This document shows, in pieces, positions 18,129 through 29,087 of a stretch of 64,000 nucleotides of DNA. The position numbers and the translations under genes are program-made. The notes under the pieces were generated by a model that did no database searches, was not told the origin of the DNA, and saw only the letters and a program-made list of their open reading frames with translations. Origin of the DNA: Pseudochrobactrum saccharolyticum (GTDB taxonomy: Bacteria > Pseudomonadota > Alphaproteobacteria > Rhizobiales > Rhizobiaceae); NCBI RefSeq assembly GCF_008801715.1, contig NZ_VZPG01000001.1, forward strand, positions 434,001-498,000. Reading direction: 5' to 3'. Every line of letters begins with the position of its first letter. Position 1 is the stretch's first letter.

Positions 18129-18950
18129 TCAGTCCAGCGTAAAATCAAAACGATAGGTTGCCGAAACACCAACCGTCAGCTGATGGCGCGATCCGCGCTC
18201 GGATACAAGGCTGGAGCGCGCTGCTTTGCCTTGCAATTTAGTATATTCGGCATAAAGGCTGGTTGTGATTTTATCGGTTGTCATCCATGTCACTGCGCCG
18301 CCCAGTCCGGCAGATGTAATTCCCCCGCCATCCGGATCATAAACGGAAAGACCGCTGGCAACGGATTCCTCAGCATTAATACCATAATAGGTATCCAGAT
18401 ATTTCTCTGAAGCAAAAGACATGCGCGGCCCGCCGGAAACACGGATCGCCGGTGTCACATCATAAAATGCATCCCCTGCCAGTTCGCCGACAATACCATT
18501 ATGTGCCCGAACCCCGTGACGCAGTTCTGAGCGCAGACGAAACCAGTCTGTCGGGTAGAATTCCATGAAACCGCCGACCTCACCGCCCCATGGCACATCT
18601 TTCAAGCCATCAGCCTGACTGCCGCCACGCGCCATCAAAAACTCACCGGTCAATCCCACGCGAAAATCCTCCATATCCATCAGAGCGAAGGAAATATTAT
18701 CATTGCGGGATGAAAAGCGCTCGGCAACACCTGTGCGACCAAAGGAAATCAGAGGCTGCGCACTCATTATATATTTGCTGGAGCCTGTAAAACGGGGTTG
18801 GCGGTAAAAGTCGCCGCCGACGGTCAGCGACCAGTCACCTGACCAGAAATGTTTTCCTGATGATTGTCCGCCCTCTTCCGCCAAAGCCGGATGAATGAAT
18901 GATGCAGCAGACAAAACAGCCAATCCGGCAATCCGGAACCGGTTAAACAT
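18129..18950 (-). CDS. MipA/OmpV family outer membrane protein
   Basis: Predicted outer-membrane beta-barrel. Starting at ATG 18950 gives a standard signal peptide (MFNRFRIAGLAVLSAASFIHPALA), then GDWSLTVGGDFYRQPRFTGSSKY, the typical MipA/OmpV opening. Alternating amphipathic strands follow, with a C-terminal aromatic-ended strand (GVSATYRFDF). The frame is open to 18980; an in-frame TTG at 18959 preceded by GGAG is another possible start. Family members have been described as MltA-interacting or porin-like; the role here is not readable. It is transcribed away from ribF with a 75-bp gap, so it may be an independent unit. Confidence 0.82.
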   Translation of the reverse strand: MFNRFRIAGLAVLSAASFIHPALAEEGGQSSGKHFWSGDWSLTVGGDFYRQPRFTGSSKYIMSAQPLISFGRTGVAERFSSRNDNISFALMDMEDFRVGLTGEFLMARGGSQADGLKDVPWGGEVGGFMEFYPTDWFRLRSELRHGVRAHNGIVGELAGDAFYDVTPAIRVSGGPRMSFASEKYLDTYYGINAEESVASGLSVYDPDGGGITSAGLGGAVTWMTTDKITTSLYAEYTKLQGKAARSSLVSERGSRHQLTVGVSATYRFDFTLD

Positions 18951-19055
18951 ATTACGCAAAACGCATACTCCAGACGCCATTTGCAGGCGGACAAACAGGT
19001 ATGCGCTTATTTTTCAAGTAAAGCGGTAAATATATTCTGAAATATTGAGATCAAT

Positions 19056-20087
19056 TCAGCTGCGGGAGAATGTCAGATAGGAATCCAGCAAAGAAAGCGG
19101 CTGTACAGCGGATAATATTGCCCGTGCTTCAGCTTCATCCTGCCGCATCTGCACCATCAATGCATCAAGCGAATCGAATTTTTCTTCTCCGCGTAAATAA
19201 GCAAAGAAAGATACAGAGCAGAATTCGCCGTAGAGATCGCCTGAGAAGTCAAACAAGAATGTCTCAAGCAATGCGCAACCGTCACTATCCACGGTCGGAC
19301 GGCGGCCAAAACTCGCAACACCATCATAAAGCGTGCCGTCAGCACGGCGGAAACGCACAGCATAGATACCGTGCTTCAGATTGGTCTGCTCCGGCAGCGC
19401 CATATTGGCTGTCGGAAAACCAAGCGTGCGCCCCAGCTGCTTGCCTTTAATAACAGTGCTGGCCAGCGTGTAGCGATAGCCCAATAGTCCCGCTGCGCCC
19501 GCCACATCACCTTCAGCCAGATGGGAGCGAATGCGCGAGGAGGAAACCACCTCGCCGCCCTCATCGGTAAAAGGCTCAATCAGTGTCACGCCAAAACCGT
19601 GTTTCTCGCCCGCCTGTTTCAAAAACTCCGGATTGCCCTGCCGCTTTTTGCCGAAGTGAAAATCAACACCGGTAATGACTTCCGATGCACCCAGCCGTTC
19701 GATCAGCGCCTGATCGATAAATTCCTGCGCACTCAGGCAGGAAAATCCGGCATCAAAGCCCTGCTCCACCACAACATCAAAACCGAGCAAACCCAGAATA
19801 GCCGCTTTTTCCTGCGCATCAGTCAGGCGATCAACCGGCTGATCCGGATTGAAAAAACTGCGCGGATGGGGCTCAAAGGTCAGCACAACTGCCGGACAAT
19901 TGCGCTCTTTGGCCAGTTGCAGGGTTTTCTCAAGCACAGCCTGATGACCGCGATGCACACCGTCAAAATTGCCGATCGCCACCACGCCGCCGCGCATATG
20001 TGCAGGCAGCGGCTCACTGCCGTTCACACCGCAGGTGAGACGAAGAATTGCGGATTTTGCAGCAAATTCTGAAGGCATCGCAGTCAT
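19056..20087 (-). CDS. ribF: Bifunctional riboflavin kinase / FAD synthetase
   Basis: Converts riboflavin to FMN and then FAD. The N-terminal nucleotidyltransferase domain has GNFDGVHRGHQAVL (about 38-51), FEPHPRSFF, and VDFHFGKKRQGN, with SSSRIRSHLAEGD as the second nucleotide motif. The C-terminal kinase domain has LGRTLGFPTANMALP and GIYAVRFR. Length of 343 aa is slightly above the usual 310-330. The start could also be ATG 20078; no strong ribosome site is visible. The following gene on the strand (MipA family) is separate; upstream is a HAD hydrolase, the same order as in related genomes. Confidence 0.93.
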   Translation of the reverse strand: MTAMPSEFAAKSAILRLTCGVNGSEPLPAHMRGGVVAIGNFDGVHRGHQAVLEKTLQLAKERNCPAVVLTFEPHPRSFFNPDQPVDRLTDAQEKAAILGLLGFDVVVEQGFDAGFSCLSAQEFIDQALIERLGASEVITGVDFHFGKKRQGNPEFLKQAGEKHGFGVTLIEPFTDEGGEVVSSSRIRSHLAEGDVAGAAGLLGYRYTLASTVIKGKQLGRTLGFPTANMALPEQTNLKHGIYAVRFRRADGTLYDGVASFGRRPTVDSDGCALLETFLFDFSGDLYGEFCSVSFFAYLRGEEKFDSLDALMVQMRQDEAEARAILSAVQPLSLLDSYLTFSRS

Positions 20088-20133
20088 TGAGTTGTTTCAG
20101 ATCAGTTGTTCAGGGATTAAAAACTTCCGGCAA

Positions 20134-20982
20134 TCACACCAGATAACGCATCACTGCTGCCGGTGCCTCGCCGTGACGGCCAAGAAATGCCAGCAGCTTG
20201 TCGTGATCGACTTCGCCCTTGGCCACATAATCAGCCGCGTGAATACCGCCGGAAATATACAGAACATCCACGCCGTAATTCTGCGCACCTTTCACATCGG
20301 TCAGCATACCATCGCCGATAGCAAGGATGCGGGATTTATCAACAGGCTTGCCGGTCAGCTTTTCTGCTGCCTGCATTGCAGCCGCATAAATCGGGTGATG
20401 CGGCTTACCGGCGATAAGTGTGCGACCGCCGAGCTGCGTATAATCACGCGCCAGTGCACCGGCACACCAGATCAGGCGGGTACCGCGCTCTACAACGATA
20501 TCAGGATTGGCGCAGATGAATGGCAGATTGCGCGAACGGAAACGCTGCAGCAGTTCGGCATAATCTTCCGGCTTTTCCACTTCGTCATCGACCAGACCGG
20601 TACAGACAACACCGGATGCCTCATATTCTTCAACCAGTTCCACATCCAGCCCGTCATAAATCGCCAGTTCGCGCTCAGGCCCCAGATGATAGATTTTACG
20701 CGGGCCTGCAGCGATCAGGTCGCGGGTAACATCACCGGATGTCACGATCTGGTCATAGCTTTCATTGGTGATACCCATCATTTCCATCTGTGCGGCAACA
20801 CCGGGAAACGGGCGCGGCGAATTGGTAATCAGCACCACTTTGACACCGGCCTCACGGGCACGTTTCAGAGCATCCGCAGCCGGACGATAGGCTTCCACCC
20901 CATTATGCAACACACCCCAGACATCACTGAAGATCACATCGTAACGGTCAAAAAGATCATCGAGTTTTGCCGGATGCAGCAT
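20134..20982 (-). CDS. HAD-superfamily hydrolase (TIGR01459-type, NagD-like)
   Basis: Predicted cytosolic phosphatase of the HAD-IIA (NagD-like) group; substrate unknown. Motif I is FSDVWGVLHNG (nucleophile Asp20; the usual second Asp is Trp22, which is typical of this subgroup rather than a defect). Motif II is LITNSPRPF, and motif III/IV is ILAIGDGMLTDVKGAQNYG. The ATG at 20982 is preceded by AAGGAT at proper spacing. Length of 282 aa is normal. It is co-directional with ribF at 46 bp, suggesting an operon, as seen in Rhizobiales. Confidence 0.85.
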   Translation of the reverse strand: MLHPAKLDDLFDRYDVIFSDVWGVLHNGVEAYRPAADALKRAREAGVKVVLITNSPRPFPGVAAQMEMMGITNESYDQIVTSGDVTRDLIAAGPRKIYHLGPERELAIYDGLDVELVEEYEASGVVCTGLVDDEVEKPEDYAELLQRFRSRNLPFICANPDIVVERGTRLIWCAGALARDYTQLGGRTLIAGKPHHPIYAAAMQAAEKLTGKPVDKSRILAIGDGMLTDVKGAQNYGVDVLYISGGIHAADYVAKGEVDHDKLLAFLGRHGEAPAAVMRYLV

Positions 20983-21403
20983 AAAACTATCCTTAAATCA
21001 ATTATCTCCGCGGCTAAACGGAGCACAGGCGCACCATTCGCGCGCACGGATCTGCATGAAAGACGCGGTCGAAGCCAAAGCTTCAGGCGCCGGATTTTAT
21101 AAATGCTCTAAACCAACAGGCAGCATATGTCACCCGTTTTACGTGAGCGAAAATATCACAACACTGTTTATATTTTGACGCAGCACGGAACCACGCCGCT
21201 CATGTTTCATTAACTCTACCCTGTACCCAGTTTTTTTACTGTGTTTCGTGACGGCTTGTTAGAACCAATCCATTACCATCAGAGAAAATGAAAAGATTGA
21301 ATCGCGTTTCCTGTCATGTCTGCCGTTTTCTGAAACGTCACACGACCGGAAACAGACGGACAATAAGAAGACTATGTTCCGGCCTGTGCCGGCAGGAGAG
21401 ATT
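20983..21403. other. Divergent intergenic region before the TadG-like gene
   Basis: About 420 bp that must carry promoters for the HAD gene (minus) and the TadG-like gene (plus). A 42-codon ORF at 21288-21416 overlaps the TadG start but has only a weak ribosome site and a basic, Cys-rich composition, so it is not called. No RNA gene is recognised. Confidence 0.35.
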
Positions 21404-23251
21404 ATGCGTTGCGTAAAAAGCTCAAAACAGAGATCCGGCAGTTTTTCTGCACTGATAAAGCGGTTTCGCAGAAACCAGACCGGCGCTATTACCCCGCTTT
21501 TCGCATTGATGATCCCGCCTATTTTGTTGGCAATGATGCTGGCGATTGACGCTGCCAATCTGATGCGCGTGCGCGGGAATGTTCAGAGCTCACTTGATGC
21601 CGCAGGTCTGGCTGTCGGTAAACGCTTCACGGTCGTTTCTGAAGAAAACCAGATCCGCGAATTTGGCAAGAAAATATTCGAAGCCAATCTGCGTGCCATT
21701 GAACCGGAGAGAACCAAATTTACTCTGGACTTTCCAAAAGGTCGTGATTCCGATCAGCAAATTGTAGTCAATGCCTCCTTCCGGTATATTTCATTCTTTG
21801 GCAGAGCCGCAAAAACTGTCACGAATGATCGGGTTGACTGGGATAAATATACTTTCTCGATGTCTGCAACTGTGCGCCTTAAAAATACTCTGGAAGTCGC
21901 ACTTGTACTGGATAATTCCGGCTCGATGGCCGAGCGCGGTTCGGGTTCAGGTCTCAAACGCATCGACTTGTTAAAACAGGCATCCGCCCAGCTTGTAGAC
22001 AAGCTGGCAGATCAGGCCAAACTCATTACGCATCTTGAAAATCCGGTACAGTTTTCACTGGTTCCGTTTGCGGCTTCCGTCAATATCGGCCCTGAAAACC
22101 AGACCCAGCTATGGATGGATCAGACCGGCGTTTCGCCTGTTCATTATGAAAACTTCACTATGCCTACGGCAAACAATCCTATCAATGTCGGGCGCAATAA
22201 GAATATCGTTTACCGCGATAACGTCTATTTTAAAGAAGGGTCAGGATGGGGAAGCGAAAATGGCCATCATTTCACGCGGTTCAGCCTGTATAATGACATG
22301 CAGACAACACGCGGAAGAGCATATACAAGCTGGAAAGGCTGCGTAGAAGCGCGCCCGGGTGAATATGGCATCAATGCGGATCGTCCTAAAATTGATGATC
22401 CTGACACGATGTATGTGCCGATGTTCGCTCCGGATGAATATGACTCCAGCCGTTCTCTGAACCATTGGTGGTCGGATAACGGAGGACGTTACGACAGCTA
22501 TCAAACAATGCAGCGGGATTTGAAAAAATACTACATCGCGCAGAACACATCCGGAGAAGGTACAACCGGCCCCAATTACAGCTGCACAACAACGCCGATC
22601 ACTACACTTACAGATGTAACAACTGACAATGGCCTGAGAACGGTAAAAAATGCCATTGCCAAAATGCAACCGGATGGCGGTACAAACGTGCCGGAAGGCA
22701 TGGTCTGGGGATGGCGCACGCTCATTCAAAACTCGCCATTTACAGGTGGCAGGGCTACTTCTGAGCGAGGGAACGATAAGGTTGTTATTGTTCTGACCGA
22801 TGGTGCCAACACTTATTACCGTTACAACTCACTCGGCGGTACGGATAATGCAAACAATATATCCACCTATTCATCGCTGGGATATACTGCAGTCAGAACC
22901 ACGGGTTATGACAGAACACGTATTTTTCAGGAGGCACGCGGTGTCAGCAATGTTCATGACAACGCCTATTATACTGAAGCACTGAATGCGCGCTTTAAAA
23001 GGCTATGCGAGCTTGCAAAACAGGACAAAATCATGGTGATGACTGTTGCCCTTGATCTGCGCCAAAACCTTGCTGCTGATCGCAAACAGATGGAAATCAT
23101 GAAAGAATGTGCTTCGGATTCCCGCGTTCGCTTCGATCCGGCAGCCCCGACAAAACGCGCCAAGCTTTTTTGGAATACAACCGGTAGCGAGCTGGAACAG
23201 ACATTCCGTGAAATTGCCGATGAATTATCCAATCTGCGTGTTGTCCGCTGA
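21404..23251 (+). CDS. TadE/TadG-like protein with von Willebrand factor A domain
   Basis: Membrane-anchored protein with an N-terminal Tad-type segment (RNQTGAITPLFALMIPPILL, about 24-50) and a periplasmic VWA domain. The MIDAS motif is intact: VLDNSGSMAE (near 168-173), and VIVLTDGANT later. The ATG at 21404 is chosen over 21374 because AGGAG lies directly upstream of it. Length of 615 aa is larger than classical TadG. No other tad/flp pilus gene is in the window, so a pilus role is uncertain; such orphan TadG-VWA genes occur in Brucellaceae. The central region is rich in Asn, Tyr, Ser and Asp. Confidence 0.82.
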   Translation: MRCVKSSKQRSGSFSALIKRFRRNQTGAITPLFALMIPPILLAMMLAIDAANLMRVRGNVQSSLDAAGLAVGKRFTVVSEENQIREFGKKIFEANLRAIEPERTKFTLDFPKGRDSDQQIVVNASFRYISFFGRAAKTVTNDRVDWDKYTFSMSATVRLKNTLEVALVLDNSGSMAERGSGSGLKRIDLLKQASAQLVDKLADQAKLITHLENPVQFSLVPFAASVNIGPENQTQLWMDQTGVSPVHYENFTMPTANNPINVGRNKNIVYRDNVYFKEGSGWGSENGHHFTRFSLYNDMQTTRGRAYTSWKGCVEARPGEYGINADRPKIDDPDTMYVPMFAPDEYDSSRSLNHWWSDNGGRYDSYQTMQRDLKKYYIAQNTSGEGTTGPNYSCTTTPITTLTDVTTDNGLRTVKNAIAKMQPDGGTNVPEGMVWGWRTLIQNSPFTGGRATSERGNDKVVIVLTDGANTYYRYNSLGGTDNANNISTYSSLGYTAVRTTGYDRTRIFQEARGVSNVHDNAYYTEALNARFKRLCELAKQDKIMVMTVALDLRQNLAADRKQMEIMKECASDSRVRFDPAAPTKRAKLFWNTTGSELEQTFREIADELSNLRVVR

Positions 23252-23523
23252 TTGATGAGAAAAACTGCGGCGCGGCTGCACAGAGCCCGCCGTGGTTTTA
23301 TTTTCTCACCCTTCCAACAGAGTTCATACTGCTTTCACATTCAGGCAATAATATCTGAAACCCAGCGACACGCTTTTGAGACATGTAAATTTGTTGCCGT
23401 CAGGCACTTATAAATCCGCAGGACGGGCATCATATTTGTGCCTAAGCATCTGATTTACGATGCTCCCTGTCAGTTTTTACAGGGTTTATCACCGGCAATA
23501 TTGTCTTTTATGCCCGCCGGAAA
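23252..23523. other. Gene-free stretch between the TadG-like gene and the groE promoter
   Basis: No ORF with a ribosome site, RNA gene or convincing terminator was found between the TadG-like stop and the groES control region. Confidence 0.35.
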
Positions 23524-23553
23524 CCTTGACTCCGAAACGGCTCTTTCCTATAT
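23524..23553 (+). promoter_or_regulatory. RpoH (sigma-32)-type promoter for groESL
   Basis: CCTTGAC (23524-23530) and CCTATAT (23547-23553) match the alphaproteobacterial RpoH pattern CTTGAC / CYTATnT; 17 nt separate TTGAC from CTATAT. It lies immediately upstream of the CIRCE operator, as in other alphaproteobacterial groESL operons. Confidence 0.75.
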
Positions 23554-23563
23554 CAAAAGCACG

Positions 23564-23590
23564 TTAGCACTCACACAAAGAGAGTGCTAA
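23564..23590 (+). promoter_or_regulatory. CIRCE operator (HrcA binding site)
   Basis: TTAGCACTC - 9 nt - GAGTGCTAA is a perfect match to the CIRCE inverted repeat bound by HrcA. It ends 73 bp before the groES start and lies just downstream of the RpoH-like promoter, implying dual heat-shock control. Confidence 0.97.
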
Positions 23591-23663
23591 TAATCCACGG
23601 GCTGAAAGGCCTTCAACTCATTTTGCTGCCTTATTTCAAGGCGTATTTTCAAGGGTTATATCC

Positions 23664-23960
23664 ATGGCAGAGATCAATTTCCGCCCTCTTCATGACCGCG
23701 TTGTCGTTCGTCGTGTAGAATCGGAAGCAAAGACAGCCGGTGGCATCATTATTCCTGATTCAGCCAAAGAAAAGCCGTCTGAAGGCGAAGTTGTCGCCGT
23801 TGGTTCCGGTAACCGCGATGAAAGCGGCAAGCTGGTTGCTCTGGACGTTAAAGCTGGCGACCGCGTTCTGTTCGGCAAATGGTCCGGCACAGAAGTGAAG
23901 ATCGGTGGCGAAGACCTGCTGATCATGAAAGAATCCGACATTCTCGGAATCATTGCCTGA
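23664..23960 (+). CDS. groES: Co-chaperonin GroES
   Basis: The 10-kDa lid of the GroEL chaperonin. The 98-aa sequence opens [14 protein letters not shown] and has the mobile loop [22 protein letters not shown] (positions about 19-40), [15 protein letters not shown] and the ending ESDILGIIA. It is first in the groES-groEL operon, under CIRCE and the RpoH-like promoter. Confidence 0.98.
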   Translation: MAEINFRPLHDRVVVRRVESEAKTAGGIIIPDSAKEKPSEGEVVAVGSGNRDESGKLVALDVKAGDRVLFGKWSGTEVKIGGEDLLIMKESDILGIIA

Positions 23961-24039
23961 TTTTCGATTTAGCCTGAGCGGTTCATAGCCCGGGCTTATT
24001 CACCATCCCTTTTCAACAGTTCAAATCGGGAAGCCTTGA

Positions 24040-25797
<1,758 letters not shown>

Positions 25798-25811
25798 CCG
25801 AGCATTTCGTA

Positions 25812-25833
25812 GCACAGGCGTGAGCGCCTGTGC
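25812..25833 (+). other. Hairpin in the groEL 3' untranslated region
   Basis: GCACAGGCG - TGAG - CGCCTGTGC is a perfect 9-bp stem with a tetraloop, part of a row of stems after groEL. Confidence 0.7.
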
Positions 25834-25859
25834 GGCCACGATAATGCGGTTAAGAAATG

Positions 25860-25890
25860 AAAAAGCCTCTGAGAAATCAGGGGCTTTTTT
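25860..25890 (+). terminator. Rho-independent terminator of groESL
   Basis: AAAAGCCTCTGA and TCAGGGGCTTTTTTT form a stem with a GAAA loop and a seven-T tail. It lies about 150 bp past the groEL stop, after the palindrome array. Confidence 0.85.
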
Positions 25891-26199
25891 TATATCAAAA
25901 CACTAAAATCTGCACGGCATAGCGATGCGGCACAGGATATAGCTTGCCTTATGCATTTAAGCTGTTTATGTAACCTCTCCGTTTTTCAGGAGAGATATTT
26001 CTAAATAAATTGTAACCAATGCCATTAGCGACCATCACAATTGCAATGCATTATTTTTTTAAAGTTACTGTACTTAATGATAACTCAAAATTATTTTAGT
26101 ATCTCCTTAAGGATCAGGCTTTAAAGATTGAAAATCTGCAGCTTGCGCTGGTCGGCACTCCTATTTGCCCCCGCTTGAAGGAACTGCTGACCGCGCATA

Positions 26200-26225
26200 G
26201 GGAAGACGGGGAAACCCGTCTTCCC
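26200..26225. other. Perfect 11-bp hairpin with GAAA tetraloop
   Basis: GGGAAGACGGG - GAAA - CCCGTCTTCCC. A GNRA loop on a GC-rich perfect stem is very stable in RNA. No T-run follows on either strand, so a simple terminator is unlikely; it may belong to a small RNA or a repeat. Confidence 0.6.
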
Positions 26226-26359
26226 ACGCCTTTCCCAGCACAATTTCCGCTTTTCACAAGTCATAAATAAGAGCTCCGATATGCCGCTTGCGCTTGTGAA
26301 GCTCATGGTTCAGCCTGTTAGCTGGCCGCTTCATCTCAGCACTCTGTTTTACATATAAA

Positions 26360-26390
26360 TGCTTCACACTTTCCGGAATGCGCTATAGGT
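26360..26390. repeat. Remnant of the dispersed palindromic repeat
   Basis: TGCTTCACACTTTCC followed by GGAATGCGCTATAGGT matches the third module of the repeat at 50868-50917 (CCGCTCACATTTTTCGG, then AATGCGCTTTAGGT). The palindromic modules are missing here. Confidence 0.55.
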
Positions 26391-26459
26391 TTGTATTTAC
26401 AAGCTTCGCTGTTCTGATCTGGACAGTGCTTTCATTGCATCGCAACGGAGGGAAGACGA

Positions 26460-26711
26460 ATGCGTAAAGAACACCCGATTACAACGGCACCGCAAGACGG
26501 ACGCACAGTCACGGTACTCTGGACAGACTTTGATGGTCAGCTCAATGAATCCCCTGCCCGTTATCGCCGGCTTGAACAGCTTCAAAAAGCCGGTGGCGAC
26601 TGGAATGAAAGCGATACCGGCTGGTGGACTTTCATTGACAGCACAACCCAGAAAAAAATCGACCCTACTGCCTGGATAGAAAATCCGGATGATGAGGCCG
26701 AGGACGACTAA
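26460..26711 (+). CDS. Small acidic conserved hypothetical protein
   Basis: 83 aa, not assigned to a characterised family. The ATG is preceded by GGAGG at ideal spacing, and codon use looks coding. The sequence starts MRKEHPITTAPQDGRTVTVLW, resembling small alphaproteobacterial proteins that begin with an I-x-T-APxDG motif. It has a Trp-rich middle (GWWTFID) and a strongly acidic end (NPDDEAEDD). No membrane segment or signal is seen. It precedes fumC on the same strand by 179 bp. Probably cytosolic; function unknown. Confidence 0.75.
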   Translation: MRKEHPITTAPQDGRTVTVLWTDFDGQLNESPARYRRLEQLQKAGGDWNESDTGWWTFIDSTTQKKIDPTAWIENPDDEAEDD

Positions 26712-26890
26712 CCGCCTTTAATATTGCACGCGCGATCACGGCACCGCACTGAAAATATTAAACTTATTTTCACACGCGATTGTGCAGAAGCCTACACAAA
26801 ACTGTGTTTTGCACGGTCTCGCAATACTTGTACCCGATACCATATGACACTCTGACATCTTCCCAGAATACAGAACTTCAGGAGCTGTAA

Positions 26891-28282
26891 ATGTCTGACC
26901 AACGTACCGAAACCGATAGTTTCGGCCCTATCGCTGTTGATAATGATCGTTACTGGGGTGCGCAGACCCAGCGCTCTCTGCAAAATTTTAAAATCGGAAC
27001 AGATCGCCAGCCACTGCCGCTCATTCATGCACTCGGCATTGTTAAACAGGCCGCAGCAGAGACAAATATTGCTCTGGGCAAACTTGATCCGGTATTGGGC
27101 CGCGCCATTACTGTGGCTGCTGCAGAGGTTGTTGAAGGCAAGCTGGACGACCATTTTCCGCTGGTGATTTATCAGACCGGTTCCGGCACGCAATCGAATA
27201 TGAATGTGAATGAGGTGATCTCCAACCGCGCGATTGAAATGCTCGGCGGCACGATCGGCAGCAAAAAGCCGGTTCACCCGAATGACCATGTGAATATGGG
27301 ACAATCCTCCAATGACAGTTTCCCGACTGCCATGCATATTGCCACCGCGATTGAAGTTACATCCCGCCTGCTACCAGCCATCGATCATCTGATTGATGCG
27401 CTGAAAGCCAAAGAAGAGAAATTCGCGCATCTGATCAAGATCGGCCGCACCCATACGCAGGATGCAACACCGGTGACTTTGGGACAGGAATTCTCAGGTT
27501 ACCGTGCGGCGGCAGAATATGGCAAGCACCGTATTGTGCAGAGCCTGACAGATGTTTATCTGCTGGCACAGGGCGGCACAGCGGTCGGCACAGGGCTGAA
27601 TTCAGCAAAGGGTTTTGATACCGGCTTTGCTGATGCGGTTGCCAATATTACCGGCCTGCCGTTTAAAACCGCCCCGAATAAATTCGAGGCACTCGCCTCC
27701 CACGGCGCTCTGCTCAATCTTCATGGCAGTTTGAATGCGCTTGCCGCTGATCTGTTTAAGATTGCCAATGATATCCGTTTTCTCGGCTCCGGCCCCCGCT
27801 CCGGCCTCGGCGAATTGCAATTGCCGGAAAATGAGCCGGGTTCATCGATCATGCCGGGCAAAGTCAATCCGACACAGGCAGAAGCTTTGACCATGGTTGC
27901 CACTCAGGTTTTCGGCAACCACACAACCGTCACTGTTGCATCCAGTCAGGGGCATTTTGAGCTGAATGTTTTCAAGCCTGTGATCGCGGCCAATGTGCTG
28001 CAATCTATCCGTTTGCTGGCTGACGGCATGAATTCCTTTGTCGATCATTGTATTGACGGGATTGAAGCCAATGAAGCCCGCATCCATGAACTGATGGAAA
28101 ATTCACTGATGCTGGTAACAGCTCTTGCCCCGCAAATCGGCTATGATGCGGCCGCGAAGATTGCCAAAACCGCTCATCATAATGGCACGACTTTGCGCGA
28201 GGAAGCCCTGAAAAGCGGTCTTGTCAGTGAAGCAGAATATGAAGCTTTAGTGCGTCCGGAACTGATGTTGCACCCTGCATAA
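26891..28282 (+). CDS. fumC: Fumarate hydratase class II
   Basis: Converts fumarate to malate in the TCA cycle; iron-independent, homotetrameric. Superfamily signatures are [53 protein letters not shown] and the catalytic-loop [15 protein letters not shown]. Length of 463 aa is standard. The ATG has AGGAG about 8 nt upstream. A stem-loop follows the stop. Confidence 0.96.
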   Translation: MSDQRTETDSFGPIAVDNDRYWGAQTQRSLQNFKIGTDRQPLPLIHALGIVKQAAAETNIALGKLDPVLGRAITVAAAEVVEGKLDDHFPLVIYQTGSGTQSNMNVNEVISNRAIEMLGGTIGSKKPVHPNDHVNMGQSSNDSFPTAMHIATAIEVTSRLLPAIDHLIDALKAKEEKFAHLIKIGRTHTQDATPVTLGQEFSGYRAAAEYGKHRIVQSLTDVYLLAQGGTAVGTGLNSAKGFDTGFADAVANITGLPFKTAPNKFEALASHGALLNLHGSLNALAADLFKIANDIRFLGSGPRSGLGELQLPENEPGSSIMPGKVNPTQAEALTMVATQVFGNHTTVTVASSQGHFELNVFKPVIAANVLQSIRLLADGMNSFVDHCIDGIEANEARIHELMENSLMLVTALAPQIGYDAAAKIAKTAHHNGTTLREEALKSGLVSEAEYEALVRPELMLHPA

Positions 28283-28306
28283 CTGCTCTGCATGACGAAT
28301 GAATTG

Positions 28307-28345
28307 CAGCCCGTAATAGCTCACTGTTGCGGGCTGATTTCTTTT
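28307..28345 (+). terminator. Probable terminator after fumC
   Basis: CAGCCCG ... CGGGCTG stem followed by ATTTCTTTT. The loop is about 15 nt, so it is a moderate-strength candidate. Confidence 0.65.
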
Positions 28346-28610
28346 ATAAGCTCTTGTAATCTTAACTTGCTATCAACACAGGGCTATCGGTATTAAATTT
28401 CAACATGCTATTTTAGGGTTCACTATTGATGAACAATATGTCAATATCTGTCTATATTTACAATACAGTCACTTATTAGTTATCCATTGCGCAACAGCAA
28501 TTCATGCTGCGCACAATGAGCCTGCAGCATAAATCACTTTTCTATTGTTAACTTTTATTGCCTGGAAGCCTCTTACCCTCCTCCAGCAATATATCATCCG
28601 GAGCCTCATA
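28346..28610. other. Upstream region of the DoxX gene
   Basis: A+T-rich stretch presumably carrying the doxX promoter. No other gene was seen. Confidence 0.35.
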
Positions 28611-29012
28611 ATGAGCACTGTTTCCGCCTCCCAGAATTCCATTATTATTCTGATCTCCCGCGTTTTTCTTGCTATTCTTTTCATTCTTGCAGGTTGGGGC
28701 AAGCTGACCGGCCTTGAAGGCACTGCGCAATATTTCGGTGCGATCGGCCTGCCAATGCCAAGCGTGACCGCAGTTCTCGTTGGTCTGGTTGAATTTGTTG
28801 GCGGCCTCGCCATTTTGATTGGTTTCCAGACCCGTATCGCAGCGGTCGTTGTTGCCCTGTTCACCATCGGCGCCACACTGGTAGCCCATATGGATTTTGC
28901 CGAAGGCATGAATGCTCTGATGGCACAGAAGAACCTCGCAATTGCAGGTGGTCTGCTGCTGCTCGCCGTAACCGGTGCCGGCGCATATTCGGTTGACCGT
29001 CGCGGTCGCTAA
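28611..29012 (+). CDS. DoxX family membrane protein
   Basis: Small inner-membrane protein with four hydrophobic helices (133 aa). DoxX-family signatures are present: ISRVFLAILFILAGWGKL at helix 1, GAIGLPMPSVTAVLVGLVEFVGGLAILIGFQTR around helix 2 (positions about 50-82), and AVTGAGAYSVDRR at the end. The frame is open from 28545, but GGAG 8 nt before ATG 28611 makes this the start. Family members are linked to thiol or quinone redox chemistry in some bacteria; nothing in the sequence fixes a role here. It is monocistronic, with a terminator shared with hisG. Confidence 0.85.
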   Translation: MSTVSASQNSIIILISRVFLAILFILAGWGKLTGLEGTAQYFGAIGLPMPSVTAVLVGLVEFVGGLAILIGFQTRIAAVVVALFTIGATLVAHMDFAEGMNALMAQKNLAIAGGLLLLAVTGAGAYSVDRRGR

Positions 29013-29034
29013 TAGCTGAACACTTCTACCTATC

Positions 29035-29068
29035 AAAAAGGCCGCAATTCATGAGAATTGCGGCCTTT
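29035..29068. terminator. Bidirectional Rho-independent terminator (doxX / hisG)
   Basis: AAAAAGGCCGCAATTC and GAATTGCGGCCTTTT form a stem with an ATGA loop and A/T flanks, between two convergent genes. Confidence 0.92.
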
Positions 29069-29087
29069 TCTTTTTAAATATGTAAGC

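Larger units (their letters stand above)
25891..26459. other. Long intergenic region with hairpins and a repeat remnant
   Basis: No gene is recognised in this roughly 570-bp stretch. It holds CTCTCC / GGAGAG (about 25977-25995), a very A+T-rich block at about 26030-26100, the strong 26200-26225 hairpin, and a dispersed-repeat remnant at 26360-26390. A 61-codon minus-strand frame (26121-26306) has no ribosome site or family resemblance and spans the hairpin, so it is not called. Confidence 0.45.

Noticed and set aside
20983..21403. Riboswitch or RNA leader before the HAD/TadG pair
   Set aside because: No conserved riboswitch core or convincing multi-stem fold was visible by eye.
21288..21416. 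A 42-codon ORF overlapping the TadG-like start, possible leader peptide
   Set aside because: Weak ribosome site, Arg/Cys-rich random composition and no structure that would couple it to the next gene.
28548..29036. A 162-codon minus-strand frame opposite the DoxX gene
   Set aside because: It is antisense to a clear four-helix DoxX protein and includes the terminator; no coding signals.
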